Assembly (NCBI GenBank): GCA_023230125.1
Contig: JALNXZ010000096.1
Location: forward strand, 1 to 6,235
Direction of reading: 5' to 3'
DNA length: 6,235 nucleotides
DNA from: Bacteroidales bacterium
GTDB taxonomy: Bacteria; Bacteroidota; Bacteroidia; Bacteroidales; UBA1402
The notes beneath the pieces were generated by a model. That model was not told where the DNA came from, did not search any database, and was given only the letters and a program-made list of their open reading frames with translations. This document shows, piece by piece, positions 5,507 to 6,235 of this stretch; within the stretch, counting starts at the first letter, position 1; each line of letters opens with the position of its first letter. The translations under genes and the position numbers were made by a program.

Positions 5507-6235
5507 TCAAATCGATAATCCATAAATTGCTTTGCTTCCGGCAAGGAGTGTATTTTTCATTAGGGATACTCTGGTCATCAAACCTACCCCACCTGGAACA
5601 GGTGTGATAAAGGAACATTTAGGAGCAACTTCATCAAAAGCCACATCTCCCATCAGTTTAAAGCCACTTTTCGTTTTATCAGAGGGGACACGTGTTGTCC
5701 CGACATCTATAACAACAACGCCATCTTTCACCATATCGGCTTTCAAGAATTCGGGTTTGCCAAGTGCACAAATGATAATATCAGCAGTGAGACATTGTGC
5801 CTTGATATCTTTAGAGAAACTGTGGACGACCGTCACTGTGGCATTGCCCGGATACCCTTTTTGCATCAACAAATTGGCTACAGGTTTACCGACAATATTA
5901 CTGCGCCCTATTACGACAACATGTTTCCCAGCTGTTTCTATTTTATAACGCTTAATCAGCTCAAGAATGCCGTCCGGAGTGGCAGAAACAAAAGCAGGCA
6001 AGCCAAGACTGACACGACCGACATTGACAGGGTTAAAACCATCCACATCCTTGCGATAATCAATGGCTTCGATAATTTTCTGTTCGGAGATATGCTTCGG
6101 TAAAGGCAATTGGACGATAAAGCCATCCACATCCTTATTTTTATTGAGTTTTTCAACTTCAGCCAACAATGTTTCTTCAGTAACATCATTTTCAAAACGA
6201 ATCAGTGTTGAGGTAAAGCCGCAATCTTCGCAATC
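5507..6235 (-). CDS. folD: FolD, bifunctional methylenetetrahydrofolate dehydrogenase/methenyltetrahydrofolate cyclohydrolase (5' end outside window)
   Basis: FolD interconverts 5,10-methylene-THF and 10-formyl-THF through methenyl-THF with NADP+, supplying one-carbon units for purines and formyl-methionine in the cytoplasm. The visible 242 residues contain the family signatures in order: GFIVQLPLPKH (38-48 of the fragment), KDVDGFNP (62-69), the Rossmann nucleotide-binding GRSNIVGKP (110-118), DVGTTR (177-182) and TPVPGGVGLMT (211-221). The frame is open to the window edge, starting DCEDCGFTSTLIRFE. Against E. coli FolD this begins at about residue 59, so some 50 N-terminal residues, including the catalytic Lys (K56 in E. 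coli, about three codons beyond the edge), are outside. The TTG at 6169 is not the start, because the conserved sequence continues upstream of it. The gene ends in TGA, followed by its own terminator. Confidence 0.98.
   Translation of the reverse strand, partial: DCEDCGFTSTLIRFENDVTEETLLAEVEKLNKNKDVDGFIVQLPLPKHISEQKIIEAIDYRKDVDGFNPVNVGRVSLGLPAFVSATPDGILELIKRYKIETAGKHVVVIGRSNIVGKPVANLLMQKGYPGNATVTVVHSFSKDIKAQCLTADIIICALGKPEFLKADMVKDGVVVIDVGTTRVPSDKTKSGFKLMGDVAFDEVAPKCSFITPVPGGVGLMTRVSLMKNTLLAGSKAIYGLSI

Noticed and set aside
5532..6103. Two + strand open frames opposite folD
   Set aside because: Both are complementary to conserved FolD coding sequence and have no independent support.
5507..6169. 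FolD starting at the TTG at 6169
   Set aside because: Conserved FolD sequence (CGFTSTLIRFE...) continues in frame upstream to the window edge, so the gene is cut by the window, not started there.

Overview
The window looks like chromosomal DNA from a member of the Bacteroidales, probably Bacteroides or a close relative. The protein families fit: a long BrkB protein with a C-terminal extension, a DUF1460 cell-wall amidase and an FHS-type sugar permease. The -7 boxes of the form TAnnTTTG, the lack of clear Shine-Dalgarno sequences and a tRNA without an encoded CCA end fit too. The genus is inferred from style and was not established by comparison.

Layout from left to right. A YihY/BrkB-type inner-membrane protein runs on the + strand (111-1451). 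It meets, tail to tail with only 3 bases between them, an LplT-like MFS transporter on the - strand (1455-2708). Everything further right is also on the - strand. Just upstream of the transporter lies a compact module: a tRNA-His gene (2779-2853) with its own promoter (2868-2898) and a strong terminator (2745-2777). A promoter for the transporter directly follows, and partly overlaps, that terminator. Next are a secreted DUF1460 peptidoglycan amidase (3030 to about 3881/3923), an FHS-family MFS transporter (3935-5215), a 291-base intergenic region with a terminator and a likely promoter, and the 3' four-fifths of folD (5507 to the right edge).

Most of the window is housekeeping or household transport: one-carbon metabolism (folD), histidine decoding, a probable lysophospholipid transporter, a sugar or other small-solute permease and a cell-wall amidase. 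I see no mobile element, CRISPR array, integrase or defence system.

The unusual points are small. (1) The amidase frame has no in-frame ATG before its signal peptide, and its start region is buried in the 16-bp terminator hairpin of the upstream gene, next to a T7 tract where one extra base would create a clean ATG-started signal peptide. (2) The tRNA-His acceptor stem has two adjacent non-pairing positions. (3) The FHS transporter has Asn at both positions that are proton-coupling acids in E. coli FucP. (4) The terminator and promoter between tRNA-His and the LplT-like gene share sequence.
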